Shown here: positions 48,559 through 58,543 of the stretch, in pieces | How positions within the stretch are numbered: the stretch's first letter is position 1 | Layout: each line of letters opens with the position of its first letter | Assembly: GCA_034508935.3 (NCBI GenBank) | Contig: CM067443.1 | Coordinates: 100,256,702 to 100,320,701, forward strand | Length of the DNA: 64,000 nucleotides | Direction: 5' to 3' | Source: Berghia stephanieae | Taxonomy: Eukaryota; Mollusca; Gastropoda; Nudibranchia; Aeolidiidae | Program-made: the position numbers and the translations under genes | The notes under the pieces: generated by a model | Databases searched by the model: none | What the model was told of the DNA's origin: nothing | Seen by the model: the letters and a program-made list of their open reading frames with translations, nothing else

Positions 48559-51500
48559 TTAGGTCGGTATATTTGTTCCATCTTGTTTCTCTCTCTCTTT
48601 ATCTAAATCGTTTTTGTATTTCTTTTGTATTATGTTAAGAAATATTAATGACATGTCGGTATTAGTGGTGTTTTGTCTGTGTACTTGACCCATCCATGCA
48701 GTCCAAATCGCTTGTCTTGCTGCTGCTAGGATGTGTATGTTTATTTCATGTGTTGCATTGTCAGTTTTGGGGATGATATTATGTCTAAATGCTATTTCTG
48801 TATGTATGGGTTGTCGTATTGTTTTTTGTATTGTGTTTATTGTGGCTCTAATCAGTGTTTTTGTTTTAATGCAGTTTGTGAAAATGTGTACATTTTGTGT
48901 TGGACAAGGCGCTCGGCATAAGGCGCATCTGGGCGTGTTGTTTGTTGGTAAGGCGTTGAACATCAGTCTGTATGTTATATGCTTACTGTATCTAGAAGTA
49001 TCATGTTTATGTAAGTTTTCTGAGGCCACTCTCATGTTATCTAATGTTAGTCCTGATGCGTGCATTAGGTCTTGTTCTCTGCGTTTGTTTGGTGTGTTTA
49101 TTGTTCTGTATATCTGTTTACTGTCTAATTGTTTATTTATTGTGTCTGGGTATTTGTTTACTAGTCCTACGCATTCTTTGTAAAAAGGAGGGAGTGTCTT
49201 ACCTCCGAAATGGGGGAGTGTGTGGTCGATCTTTTTAAATTGTGTTAGTCGTGTCCCTAAGTAGTATGACCCGAATTTATTTCCTGTCGATTCTTGTATT
49301 ATTTTGTCTATATATCTGATCCTAGTTGTGTCTAAGGTTCTTTTAATACATTTTAGTCCTGTGCCGCCTGATTCTGTGGGAAGTGTGAGTATTTCGTGTG
49401 GAATGGGTTTTGCGTCTTGTAGTATAAATGTGTCTATGCGTCTTTCTAATTTCTTTATTGTGGTGAACGGAGGTTTGAAGATTTTGATGTAGTATAAGAT
49501 TTTTGGAATAATGTAGGTGTTCACTATCCTGGTTCTATCGAATATATTGGCTTTGATGTATGTGTATGAATGTAGTTTCTTGTCTATATTGTGTACAATT
49601 CCACTCCAGATGTGTTTCGGTGTCGTGTGTCTTTGACAGTACGTTATTCCGAGGATTTTAATTTGGTTAACCCATTGCATGTCGGGTATCTGGGCTTTTT
49701 CGGTTTCTAAGGGTTCGGGACCGAGATTCATGATTTTGGTCTTTTTAATATTTAGTTTGGCACCACTAGCGAGGCCGAAATTTTTGAAAGTTTCTAAAAT
49801 TTGGTGTATGCTAGGTATATCACTCGGAATTAGGGTTGCATCATCGGCATACGCGATGAGTTTTTTGTTGGCTTTTCCGGGAATTCTGGTGCCTTTAATT
49901 TTCGGGTTTCTCCTAATTTTTTCCAAAACGGTTTCGAGACATAAGATGTATAGTTGGGCCGAGAGAGGGCAACCCTGTCGTACTGACCGACCGATTTTGA
50001 AGGGATCAGATACTTTTTGATTGACTATTACACAGCTGGAGGGGTTGTTGTATAGTATTTTTATCCATCTTCTGTAATAAGGGCCTATGTTGTTGTGTTC
50101 TAATATTTTGTGTAAGAAACTGTGTTCTAATCTATCGAAAGCTTTCTCTTGATCGATGGACAAAATGTATGCGTGTGTGCGTGTCTGTTTTACGTATCCT
50201 ATAAGGTCTCTGATGAAGTTTGTGTGTTGTTCTATTGTTCTGTTTTTTATGCTACATGTTTGTTCTTTGTCTATCAGTTGGGGTAGGTGAATTTTGATTT
50301 TGTTGCTTAAAGTTTTCGCTATAATTTTGTAGTCGGTGTTTAGGAGGGATATGGGTCTGTATTGTTTGACGTCTGTTGTGTTGCTTTCTTTGGGTATGAG
50401 GGTTATGTATGATATCTTTTGGCTGTTCGTTAATTGTCCTTCTTTGTGTATTTCTTTAGTCAGTTCTAGGAGGGGTTTTTTAAGGAGAGAGAAGAAACTT
50501 TTGTAGAATTCTACTGTTAGTCCATCGGGGCCTGGGGATTTGTTTGTGTTCATGTTCTCTAGGCTGTGTTGTAGGTCTTCTATTGTGATCTCTGTATCTA
50601 ATTGTTCTTTCTGTTCGTCTGTCAACTTCTTTGTATAATCGGTGTAGTGGTCTTGTATATCTGTTGATATTTCGCCATTTGTGTATAGTTGTTTGTAAAA
50701 ATTGTAGAAGGTCTCAAGGATTTCTGTCTCGTTTTTTGTTATTTGCCCATCTGTTGTTCTGATTTTGTCTATATGTCGTCTATTGTGTAGTTCGTTTTCT
50801 ATTCGTGCTATTGTGTCGTTTAAATCAGTGTAGTCGTTGCGTGTTTTGTATGTGCTTCTTACTTTGTGGCCTCTGAATTTTCTTTGTTCAATTTCTTTCA
50901 GTTTTTCTATTGCTTTAGTAACATGTAGTTGTGTTTGTATTTCTGTTTTGTTGTCACGCGCCCTGTCTATGTTGATGATTGTTTTGTACTTTGTTTCCTT
51001 TCTGTTGGTTTTGTCTTGTACTTTTCTCCCTATCATTTGTGTTAGCGTTTGTATGGTCTGTTTGAGGGTGTCCCACCATTCTCGGATGTTGTCATTTGGT
51101 ATGTTGTCCGTATAGTCTAATATGATGTCGGTCATGTATTGTATGTAATAATGGTCCTGCAGGAGACTGTTGTTGAATTTCCAGTAGGCACTTTTTTGTT
51201 TGGGTCTTGTAATTTGGGTGCCGTACTGGGCGTAGACAGCTTTGTGGTCTGTGTAGTCTAGTGTGTTCTCTAGGTGTTTAATTTCTGTTATTGGGGTTGT
51301 TTTGGATATGTATATTTTGTCGAGTCTGGATCCTGTGTTTGCGAATGATTTAAAGGTGGTTTCTTTCCCGAGTGGGAATGTTTTTCTGTATGTATCTGTT
51401 AGATTGTGTTTTTCTAAAATTCGTTGTAGTATTTGTTTGTCTATGACTGTTTGTTGTGTTCTATGGTGAGTTGTGTCGCGGGGGTGTAGTGTGTTATTGA

Positions 51501-52083
51501 AATCCCCTGCTAGGATGATGGGTGTTGATGGGTTTATTTCCATTCTTTTCTCTAAGTCTAAAAACGTTGTCTTTTTTTCGTCTGTTCTTGAGGCAGGTCC
51601 GTAGATGTTGTAAATTTGGAATTTGTAGCCGTCTTGAGTCACGTCTATTTTCCCTATTCGTCCTGTGTTGTCATGGTCGTGTTGGGTAACAGTCCAATTG
51701 TCGGAGATTTTTATTATGGCTACTCCTCTACAGTTTCTTTTTTTCTTGTCGATTGTCCAAAATATATTTTTAACTTCTGGTTTGAGTTCGAGAAGTGTTC
51801 GTTCTTGTGTGAATTTGTCGTGTATGTTCGTTTCTTGTAACAGTAAGAAGTCTGGTCTTTGTTTCCTTATTAGATTTTTAATGTCTTGTATTTTCTGTCT
51901 CATGCCTCTGATGTTGAGTGTTATGATTGTCAATGGTGGGGGGTCATCCTCTTTGTAGGGTGTTTTTATTTTGTATGGTTTGTTTTTAGTGTATGATTTT
52001 GCTTGTTCTCTAGAGGTGGTGTGTTTGTTGTATCTAGAGTTGCGTTTGTATGTAGGTATATATGTGTGGACTGTAGGCTGCAT
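48559..52083 (-). CDS. L1/Tx1-like ORF2: endonuclease and reverse transcriptase, intact
   Basis: An uninterrupted 1174-codon frame. After a basic, Thr/Tyr-rich N-terminus the endonuclease begins at about residue 52 (LTIITLNIRGMRQKIQ; PDFLLLQETNI; ILAGDFNNTL; SRLDKIYIS; TDHKAVYA). The reverse transcriptase lies at about 520-790: SPGPDGLTVEFYKSF, YRPISLLNTDYKIIAKTLSN, LSIDQEKAFDRLEHSFL, RQGCPLSAQLYILCLE, and the catalytic YADD at about 742-745. The C-terminal part has a Cys/His motif (CALCRAPCPTQNVHIFTNC near 1080). This is the enzyme for target-primed reverse transcription. The intact length suggests recent activity. The first Met at 52083 may not be the true start because open sequence overlaps ORF1's tail. 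Confidence 0.92.
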   Translation of the reverse strand: MQPTVHTYIPTYKRNSRYNKHTTSREQAKSYTKNKPYKIKTPYKEDDPPPLTIITLNIRGMRQKIQDIKNLIRKQRPDFLLLQETNIHDKFTQERTLLELKPEVKNIFWTIDKKKRNCRGVAIIKISDNWTVTQHDHDNTGRIGKIDVTQDGYKFQIYNIYGPASRTDEKKTTFLDLEKRMEINPSTPIILAGDFNNTLHPRDTTHHRTQQTVIDKQILQRILEKHNLTDTYRKTFPLGKETTFKSFANTGSRLDKIYISKTTPITEIKHLENTLDYTDHKAVYAQYGTQITRPKQKSAYWKFNNSLLQDHYYIQYMTDIILDYTDNIPNDNIREWWDTLKQTIQTLTQMIGRKVQDKTNRKETKYKTIINIDRARDNKTEIQTQLHVTKAIEKLKEIEQRKFRGHKVRSTYKTRNDYTDLNDTIARIENELHNRRHIDKIRTTDGQITKNETEILETFYNFYKQLYTNGEISTDIQDHYTDYTKKLTDEQKEQLDTEITIEDLQHSLENMNTNKSPGPDGLTVEFYKSFFSLLKKPLLELTKEIHKEGQLTNSQKISYITLIPKESNTTDVKQYRPISLLNTDYKIIAKTLSNKIKIHLPQLIDKEQTCSIKNRTIEQHTNFIRDLIGYVKQTRTHAYILSIDQEKAFDRLEHSFLHKILEHNNIGPYYRRWIKILYNNPSSCVIVNQKVSDPFKIGRSVRQGCPLSAQLYILCLETVLEKIRRNPKIKGTRIPGKANKKLIAYADDATLIPSDIPSIHQILETFKNFGLASGAKLNIKKTKIMNLGPEPLETEKAQIPDMQWVNQIKILGITYCQRHTTPKHIWSGIVHNIDKKLHSYTYIKANIFDRTRIVNTYIIPKILYYIKIFKPPFTTIKKLERRIDTFILQDAKPIPHEILTLPTESGGTGLKCIKRTLDTTRIRYIDKIIQESTGNKFGSYYLGTRLTQFKKIDHTLPHFGGKTLPPFYKECVGLVNKYPDTINKQLDSKQIYRTINTPNKRREQDLMHASGLTLDNMRVASENLHKHDTSRYSKHITYRLMFNALPTNNTPRCALCRAPCPTQNVHIFTNCIKTKTLIRATINTIQKTIRQPIHTEIAFRHNIIPKTDNATHEINIHILAAARQAIWTAWMGQVHRQNTTNTDMSLIFLNIIQKKYKNDLDKEREKQDGTNIPT

Positions 52084-52099
52084 GTCTGGGTTTAGTGTG

Positions 52100-53093
52100 T
52101 ATTGTTTTGTTTAAGTATTGGGGTGTGTGTCTCCCATGTGTCGTGGTGGTCTGGGTAGTGACCTTTCCCTCTCGATGTTTTGGATGGGTGGAGTCTTCCT
52201 CTTGAGGGAAGAGCTTCTTTGGTGAGGTGTGTATGCATGTGTTTGTGTAGATATTGGGTAGTGTGTTCTGTGATTTTTTCGTGCTCTTGTGCAAGCCCCA
52301 GGTGGTGATCGTGTGAGTGAAGTGTGTGCTTTGAAGGGCGATGGTGTGGTTGTATTTTTTGGGGGAGAGTTTTTGGGTTTGTTATTGGGGTTGGGGGGTG
52401 TGGATGGGGGTGGGGGTGATGTTGCCCTTTCTAAAGGGATTATTACTGGTGTTGGTGTGGTGTGTTGGTGTAGATTTGTCATGGATGATGTTCGTTTTGG
52501 TGTGTATGGGGAGTTGTGTGGTTCCTGTTCTAGTTGTTTCATTGGTGCAGTTTTTGTTGTGTTGGTATCTATTGGAGTGTTGTCTTGAGGGTTTGCGTTT
52601 GGTGTCTGTGGTTTAGTGGTTGTAGCTTGTGAGTAGTGGTGTATTTGGTGTGTTGTTTTTTTGTGTGTTGGAGTGTTATGTTGTGTGTTTCTTTCCCTTT
52701 TTTACTACCTGGTTCCAAGGTTCTTGGGATTGGGATGGTGCGTCCGGCAGGGGGTTGCCGGAAGGCGTGACAGAACCAGTAGGTGAAGATGGAAAAGGAG
52801 GAGGGATAGTGGGATTTCGTGCTGAATTCACTCCTGGTGCATACCGTGCTCTAGTAGGGCACAAGTAGAAAGGGTTGCCCCACATTGTAGCATGTGGAGC
52901 ATGCCGGCACACGCCCAGGAATGTGCACTTTTACGTGGTGGAAGGCGCCACCTACCTCAAATTTTAGATAGTGGGGTATTTCTACCCCATCTATCTTCTC
53001 CAGACGGAACGTATACGAGTACGAGTCCAGCTCGTCCCGTCTGGGTTTGCCGACAACGATGGTGCCGGGCTTGGCGAAGGGGGCCTCTATCAT
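52100..53093 (-). pseudogene. L1/Tx1-like LINE ORF1 remnant
   Basis: Minus strand, from 53093: PGTIVVGKPRRDELDSYSYT, then a FEVGGAFHHVKVHIPGRVPA segment leading into a single zinc-knuckle-like CSTCYNVG. After a frame change near 52880 it continues FYLCPTRARYAPGVNSARNP and then a long Pro/Thr/Ser-rich stretch. The N-terminal part of a usual ORF1 is missing, in line with 5' truncation. At least one frame change and a stop. RNA-binding function is inferred from family. Confidence 0.6.
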
Positions 53094-53939
53094 AAATGAT
53101 TTTCAACAATTAAAAAAGTTCCATTCGTTTATACGCCTGTATTTTACTCAAACCTTTCATAATGTATTGGAGATTTGCATAGAATATGGATGTTAGCCTC
53201 GATATACTTTGAATATTCTAAGACAGTATTGATACTTTCACTATTTGTTACAAATATTATTTTAATTAAGAATAAAATTAAATCCACCTCTTTGATTGGG
53301 AGGTATTCAATCAGAAAATCAATTGCTTATATTGATTAAGCATGACAATGATTATTTCCCTTTATTAATTTATGAAATATATAAATTTAATCCCTTTAAA
53401 AACATCTTCATCTGATTTTAATTATTTTTTTTTAAAGCAAGCTTTTGTAACGGTTTAGGTTCAAGAAAAATAAGTATACTCCATTTTTAGGTGTGTTTAT
53501 CTTGTCAAAGTAAAGAAGTAGGAATTCTCTAATATTTAGAAGTGCATTTTACTATAACTAATATTATAGTATACTACTTAAAGACCATTACGTTGCATGA
53601 AAGAAAACATATATGCAATCGCCTACTTTTTATCTGAACTCACCTAATTTTTACCCCAAAACGCCCTCTCAAGTGATGTACCAGGTTGGCAGTTATGCAT
53701 TTCTAACCATCTTAAGTTATTTCATTTATTTTACAATTGTGCTTCTTGTGTATTGGTCCTTATCAAAGTTGACTGTTCTGAAATTTTGATCTCATTGTGG
53801 AAAGTGTCATTTTAACGATTCAAATGTGCTGGTACTAAACCCGATAATTTAGCAACATTTGGACTGGCCTCTGTTATCTCAAACTTGTTAGTGTTAGTAA
53901 TAGTAATTAAAAAGGCTGACTTTTATATGTTGCGATTCG
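53094..53939. other. AT-rich stretch inside the TIR insertion
   Basis: No gene recognised. Contains GTTGGCAGTTATGCAT at about 53684, a near copy of the insertion's right terminal sequence, and a poly-G run starting at 53944. Confidence 0.5.
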
Positions 53940-53975
53940 ATGAAGGGGGGGGGGGGGGGGGGGGAAAGTTGGCAG

Positions 53976-55254
53976 CTATGCATGAATTTGACCCTTCATG
54001 TGTGTATACAGCTTGTGCCGTCGATAAGGAATAAGGCAGATGAATTAACGAGAGTGAAGAAAGAATGGATTGAGTTAGGAAAGAATGTAGAAGGACAATT
54101 TGTATGTGCCTCTGTTGCTCCTGATCTGAATGCCCTGCATGAGGTTCATAACATGAGTGTTGACCAAACATTGTTCCTTGCTAGAAAGGTCTTTCCAGAA
54201 GTTCGAAGAGCTGATGTTTGTAAAGTAATAAGAGCATGTGAATGATGTCAATCAATCGATCCTGCCCCTGTCGTTCACGAAAGAGGAAACCCCAGCATTT
54301 TTGATAATTGGGAAAGGTTGGCGATTGATGTGACTCATAACTGCCAAATTCCGTACTTGTCCATCGTTGATTGCGACCTGGGAAGATTTTCCATCTGGAG
54401 GAAACTGACATGTGAAAAGGCGGAATTTGTTACTGTAACATCAAATCAGTTGTTTCTTGAAAGAAATTCTAATGGACAATGGGACTGTATTTCAGTCAGA
54501 TTATATGTGCCAGTTACTCGAAAGGTGGAGAGTGAAGGCAACATTCAGGGCTGCCTACCAACCAAGTAGCAATGGGATTGTAGAAAGACATCATCGAACA
54601 ATTAAGACGTTGGCAGAAAGGGCAAACATTTCACCCAAGGAGGCTGTTTATTGGTATAATTCTACACTCAGGTACGGCATAGATGGGGAGACTGTGCCGT
54701 TTCGTGCGATCTATAAGTACGAGTGGAGAGATAATTAGACTGATGAGAATGAAGCTCCTAGTAATGACAGTGAAAGAATTAGTGGAAGATTCAAGGTTGG
54801 TGAGAGAGTGTGGGTGAAACCGCCTCATGCCAGATGTACACCAAAGTGGGAAAAAGGTACTGTGACTGTGACTGCAGTGAATTCGATTAACAATATTGAT
54901 GTTGATGATATTCCATGATACGTGTTGGATATACGGAGTGTCGTTGAAGCAGAAAGCGAAGACAATGTGGAGAACATTACCAGGCCACAATGGGTGTTTG
55001 ATATTCAGAGATTGGAGGAAAGTGACGGTGAAATTCAGAGATTGGAGGAAGAAGGTGTCGAGGAAAATGTAGAGAGCACATGTTTCAGGCGACTTGGAGT
55101 CAATGAAGAGGTGAATCTATGTAGAGCAGAGCCAGAATGAAATTGGAAAAGTTGGCGGATTGAGACGGGTTGGGACAAGGACGCGCAGGCCACCAGTTTG
55201 GCTTGGTGAATTTGATTGCTCATCGGATGATGAAATGGACGATTTGTAATAGTA
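53976..55254 (+). pseudogene. LTR fossil: integrase region
   Basis: Zinc-binding HHCC-type segment (HEVHNMSVDQTLFLARK), integrase core motifs (ILMDNGTVFQSDYM near 54465 and QPSSNGIVERHHRTIK near 54560), and a C-terminal part (GRFKVGERVWVKPPHARCTP near 54785). Ty3-like, decayed, with several breaks. Confidence 0.75.
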
Positions 55255-55958
55255 CTGGCCCCCCAGGAAAACGCGAACGATGCGGCCGCAGAATTTGCCA
55301 CTTACGGCAATGCGGCCGCATAATTCACCTTTTACCGCATAATTATATGCAAAATATGGTTTTTAGCGTGAATTTATGACCATTGTATGAAGAAAAATGT
55401 AACTGAAAAAGTCCGACGATGTTCCCAAATATGTGACAGTGACTTCCCTTTAACTTTAAAGGGAGGCTATTCCAATTCCAAGTGTACGATTTGATTTGTC
55501 TTCTTGAGATCTAACCAAAACCAAGCGCCAAGCGATCACTGCCTTTCTCTCGCTAATCGGCTAACGTGCGAGTTACGATCTGGATTCAAGTTTGATTCCT
55601 TTTAATAAAAGTTTTATCAATAATCAATAACACTTAACAAGACAACTCGACCAGAATGGATGCCTTCGTACATCGCAATGGGGCAGCGCCGAGTGCCAAA
55701 GCAAAATCAGCGACATCTAGCTTTTCTGTGCTACAACAAAAAATTAAGTTTTGAATTTGCGTTCTAGATCTTTAATTTTGAATTGGTTAAATGTAAATAA
55801 AGCAATGGAAAAATTTAGACAGCGATTTATTACTTTTTCTTGTTTTGCATAATTTGTAATTTCCCTTGCATAATTTGCCTTTTTCATTCTCCCCCACATA
55901 ATTTGCAATTTCCCCCGCATAATTTGGGATTTTTTTTTTTATATTTCCGGGGGGCCAG
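55255..55958. mobile_element. 704-bp MITE with GCATAATT subterminal repeats, 6-bp target duplication
   Basis: Terminal inverted repeats CTGGCCCCCC ... GGGGGGCCAG are directly flanked by ATAGTA (55249-55254, 55959-55964). GCATAATT motifs recur near both ends: at least three near 55310-55345 and four to five near 55847-55930, some preceded by CCC or GCC. No coding capacity. Inserted in the LTR fossil between integrase and the right terminal repeat. Family unknown; terminal CTGG/CCAG and a 6-bp duplication do not fit classical 8-bp hAT. Confidence 0.8.
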
Positions 55959-56119
55959 ATAGTAGTGGACTTAGAGAATGTGATCTTTCGATCAGGGGAG
56001 CGTGTGATTTGTTAATCGAAGTGCACGCAATATTTGGGACTCTGTGCTAAAACTAAAACTAAAGTTAAAGGGTGTAAAAATGATAATTGAACCGAAGAGA
56101 GATAATTGTGTTGTAAAGT

Positions 56120-56463
56120 GAAAAATCCGGCAGTAAGGATGGATATTGATATTTGATTGTTATTTCGCGTAGATTAAATCACACCAACATTAGGAGCTAA
56201 AATGTTGGTTCCACTGGCGCACCTCTACTCTCTACTGCGAATTGAATACGCGGGACGAAGCAAGCCTGAACTGACTGCGTACCGTGAAAGTAGCCACTGC
56301 AGTTCAAAACTCTGTACCTCTCTACTACTCACGTTAATAGACTTGTCCTCTTCATCTGAAGAAATCAGTTGTGATTTTGTTCTTCTTGGACTCATCTTTC
56401 TGTATGTTTTAGATCACAGATTCGACATCCGAAAATAATATAAAATCTTTGAAACGGATGTTG
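56120..56463. other. Flank between LTR fossil and MITE A
   Basis: No gene or repeat partner recognised. Confidence 0.4.
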
Positions 56464-56471
56464 ATTGTTGA

Positions 56472-56643
56472 CAGGGTTGTCAGATTATTTTTCAACAAAA
56501 TGCCAGGGGAAGACTCAAAAAATGCCAAAACACTCAAAAAGATGCCAAAGTCTGTTGACTCCCACCCCCACTAAGAAAACTACTCACTTTTGATAGACAA
56601 TTTACTATCATATCCTGGTGGCTTGCGTGTTTTCTTTTCTTTT

Positions 56644-56681
<38 letters not shown>

Positions 56682-56971
56682 AATTATACTAAATTTCCTG
56701 TTGGGGTAATTATTTACCTACTGACTACTAAGTCGAGTGCTAAACCACTACACCACGGTTGGATTTTGAGAATGAAAAAGAAATGTGAAGATGTTTGTTT
56801 TTACGCGTTTAGAAATAATTAAGAAAAGGTGTCATTTGAAGTATAATATACAAGAAAAGAAAATGCCAAATGAAAATGCCAAATGCCAAATGATTTTTCT
56901 AATGCCAAACGGTTTTCAAAAATGCCAGATTTTTGGAATCTGGCATTTAAAATGCCAAACTGGCAACCCTG
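56472..56971 (+). mobile_element. hAT-type MITE A, 500 bp
   Basis: Begins CAGGGTTGTCAGATTATTTT and ends CTGGCAACCCTG, flanked by perfect 8-bp duplications ATTGTTGA (56464-56471, 56972-56979). AATGCCAAA motifs repeat near both ends, and a long T tract lies in the middle. No transposase. The CAGGGTTG terminus and 8-bp duplication are classical hAT features. Confidence 0.93.
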
Positions 56972-57249
56972 ATTGTTGATAGGGCTGTCAGATGGCAAAA
57001 GTTCCAATTTCGATTTCAAAACTAACCAAAAATGGAATCGCATGTCGTCATTGATGTGACAAAACATTACATATCCTCTTAACAAACTCATCGGTATTGA
57101 TAATAAAAATTGAAAAGACTGTGAAAAATATTGTTATTATTATTATTTTTATTTTTTAAAAATTTCATAGAAAAAAAATTATAGAAACATGATTATTCTT
57201 GTATCCAGGTTAAGTCAATTTGGCTACCCGCGTGGCCATCAGGCAGCCA

Positions 57250-57750
57250 CAGGGTTGCCAGTTTGGCATTTTAAATGCCAGATTCCAAAAATCTGGCATT
57301 TTTGAAAACCGTTTGGCATTAGAAAAATCATTTGGCATTTGGCATTTTCATTTGGCATTTTCTTTTCTTGTATATTATACTTCAAATGACACCTTTTCTT
57401 AATTATTTCTAAACGCGTAAAAACAAACATCTTCACATTTCTTTTACATTCTTAAAATCCAACCGTGGTGTAGTGGTTTAGCACTCCACTTAGTAGTCAG
57501 TAGGTAAATAATTACCCCAACAGGAAATTTAGTATAATTAAAAAAAAAAAACGAAAAAAAAAAGAAAAAAAAAAAAGAAAAAGAAAAGAAAACACGCAAG
57601 CCACCAGGATATGATAGTAAATTGTCTATCAAAAGTGAGTAGTTTTCTTAGTGGGGGTGGGAGTCAACAGACTTTGGCATCTTTTTGAGTGTTTTGGCAT
57701 TTTTTGAGTCTTCCCTTGGCATTTTGTTGAAAAATAATCTGGCAACCCTG
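57250..57750 (-). mobile_element. hAT-type MITE B, 501 bp, inverted relative to A
   Basis: Same family as MITE A in opposite orientation. Begins CAGGGTTGCCAGTTTGGCAT and ends AATAATCTGGCAACCCTG, flanked by perfect 8-bp duplications GGCAGCCA (57242-57249, 57751-57758). It contains, on the plus strand, CCGTGGTGTAGTGGTTTAGC, which resembles the 5' half (A box) of a tRNA; no matching B box was seen. Ends about 190 bp before the GTPBP3 start codon. Confidence 0.93.
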
Positions 57751-57944
57751 GGCAGCCAAAGAAAAAAAAAAAAAAACAGAGATCAAGGCCTACTTTCGGT
57801 TCTATTTCAGAGAACTGTGAGACAACAAAGAGAGGGGAGAAGAAAGTCCATGTTGCGATGGATAACAAAGCTATTTCTCACTGCTAAGGAGAAGGAGTTT
57901 GATTGTTTGACTACTGTCTCATTTCTTAAAGAGATACATCCATT

Positions 57945-58335
57945 ATGATACAAAATTTTCTTTCAAAATGGTATTGGCTGGCAAATTTACTCCGACTCGG
58001 CAGAACTGTGAAATTCGGAGACCGAGGCCGAGGTGTTGTTGTTAGTACGTCCTTAAACAAAAACCTCTTGAATCATCACATAAAAGTGAAAACTAGAACC
58101 CAGTTCAGCACGGCATCATTTAATTTACAGAATAAAACAATATATTCTCTGTCATCGGGGTCAGGAAAGTGTGGTGTTGCCGTTATCAGGGTCTCTGGTC
58201 CAAACAGCGGAGATACCTTACAAAAGCTTTGCAAGAGAAATATCCTACCGCTACCGAGAGTTGCCATACTCCAAAAGCTTTTTCATCCAGAAACTGATAA
58301 TGTACTTGACAAAGCTTTAGTTTTATGGTTTCCCA
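57945..58335 (+). CDS. GTPBP3: GTPBP3 (MnmE/TrmE family) first coding exon
   Basis: Encodes the N-terminus of the mitochondrial tRNA-modification GTPase, which with MTO1 builds taurinomethyl-uridine at the wobble position of mitochondrial tRNAs. The ATG at 57945 opens about 60 residues rich in Arg/Lys/Ser with few acids (GRTVKFGDRGRGVVVSTSLN), fitting a mitochondrial presequence. Then comes the conserved start of the folate-binding TrmE-N domain: IYSLSSGSGKCGVAVIRVSG, PRVAILQKLFHPETDNVLD and KALVLWFP. Right after WFP lies a splice donor (CCCA|GTAAGT at 58335/58336), as expected because the family continues with a GENxxE/FTGED segment not found here. The rest of the gene (GTPase domain, C-terminal Cys loop) was not found in the window. 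The exon is undamaged. An earlier non-coding exon is possible. Confidence 0.88.
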
Positions 58336-58424
58336 GTAAGTTGATAAGCCATTTTGTGTGGCGTCAGTGCTAATCCAATTACTTTGTTAAAAATGAGTAA
58401 TATAATGATAATAAAGTAGAAGCC

Positions 58425-58543
58425 GCTATTTTCACCGTACGGTGAAAATCGTCCGCCAAGATATTACTGTACGGTGAAAATAGCCTGATACACTATTTTC
58501 ACCGTACGATGATAATGGTGGAGAAGGCTATATTTCAGTACGG
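58425..58543 (+). repeat. Palindromic satellite, block 1
   Basis: Carries the perfect 22-bp palindrome around TTTTCACCGTACGGTGAAAA (58428-58449) and further CTGTACGGTGAAAATAG and CACCGTACGATGATAATGG units. It is cut at 58543 by the 3' tail of a LINE. Same array as 60811-61475. Confidence 0.85.

Larger units (their letters stand above)
48476..53093 (-). mobile_element. L1/Tx1-like LINE, probably 5'-truncated
   Basis: Minus-strand non-LTR element with ORF1 remnant (53093 to about 52100) and intact ORF2 (52083-48559). The 5' end is placed near 53093, where ORF1 similarity starts abruptly. The 3' end is uncertain, at or before the poly-G tract at 48451-48472. No target duplication identified. 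The endonuclease plus YADD reverse transcriptase and a terminal Cys/His motif, without RNase H, point to the L1/Tx1 group. It differs from the LINE at 5464-22221. It lies inside the TIR insertion 46021-53975. Confidence 0.85.
46021..53975. mobile_element. ~8-kb TIR insertion in the LTR fossil, 6-bp target duplication
   Basis: Left end CATAGCTCCCAACCGTT. The complement of the right end reads CATAGCTGCCAACTTT. The element is directly flanked by CATGAA on both sides (46015-46020, 53976-53981). Sequence of the LTR fossil stops at the left edge (RNase H) and resumes at the right edge, before its integrase. A second GTTGGCAGTTATGCAT at about 53684 may be a duplicated end. No transposase was recognised. 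It carries AT microsatellites, poly-G tracts, a GC-rich island and a complete-ORF2 LINE. It may be a hAT-like element enlarged by later insertions. Confidence 0.55.
43744..56119 (+). mobile_element. Ty3/Gypsy-like LTR retrotransposon fossil, interrupted by two later elements
   Basis: Direct repeats of about 100-115 bp (43744-43840 and 56004-56119; both contain TTTGGGACTCTGTGCTAAA and GAGAGATAATTGTGTTGTAA) bound a region whose parts lie in Ty3 order: Gag zinc knuckles, protease, reverse transcriptase, RNase H, integrase. The repeats probably are the LTRs or their conserved part; they have diverged, so the insertion is old. The element is broken in many places. A ~8-kb TIR insertion (46021-53975) separates RNase H from integrase, and a 704-bp MITE (55255-55958) lies before the right repeat. 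Confidence 0.8.

Noticed and set aside
48731-50020. Hydrophobic, Cys-rich plus-strand frames resembling membrane proteins
   Set aside because: Antisense of the intact L1/Tx1-like ORF2; composition follows from its codon usage.
53940-54245. A stand-alone host gene from the open frame here
   Set aside because: It carries integrase zinc-binding features and belongs to the Ty3-like fossil.
57460-57500. Functional tRNA gene
   Set aside because: Only a 5'-half-like match within a MITE, present in both MITE copies; no B box or cloverleaf.
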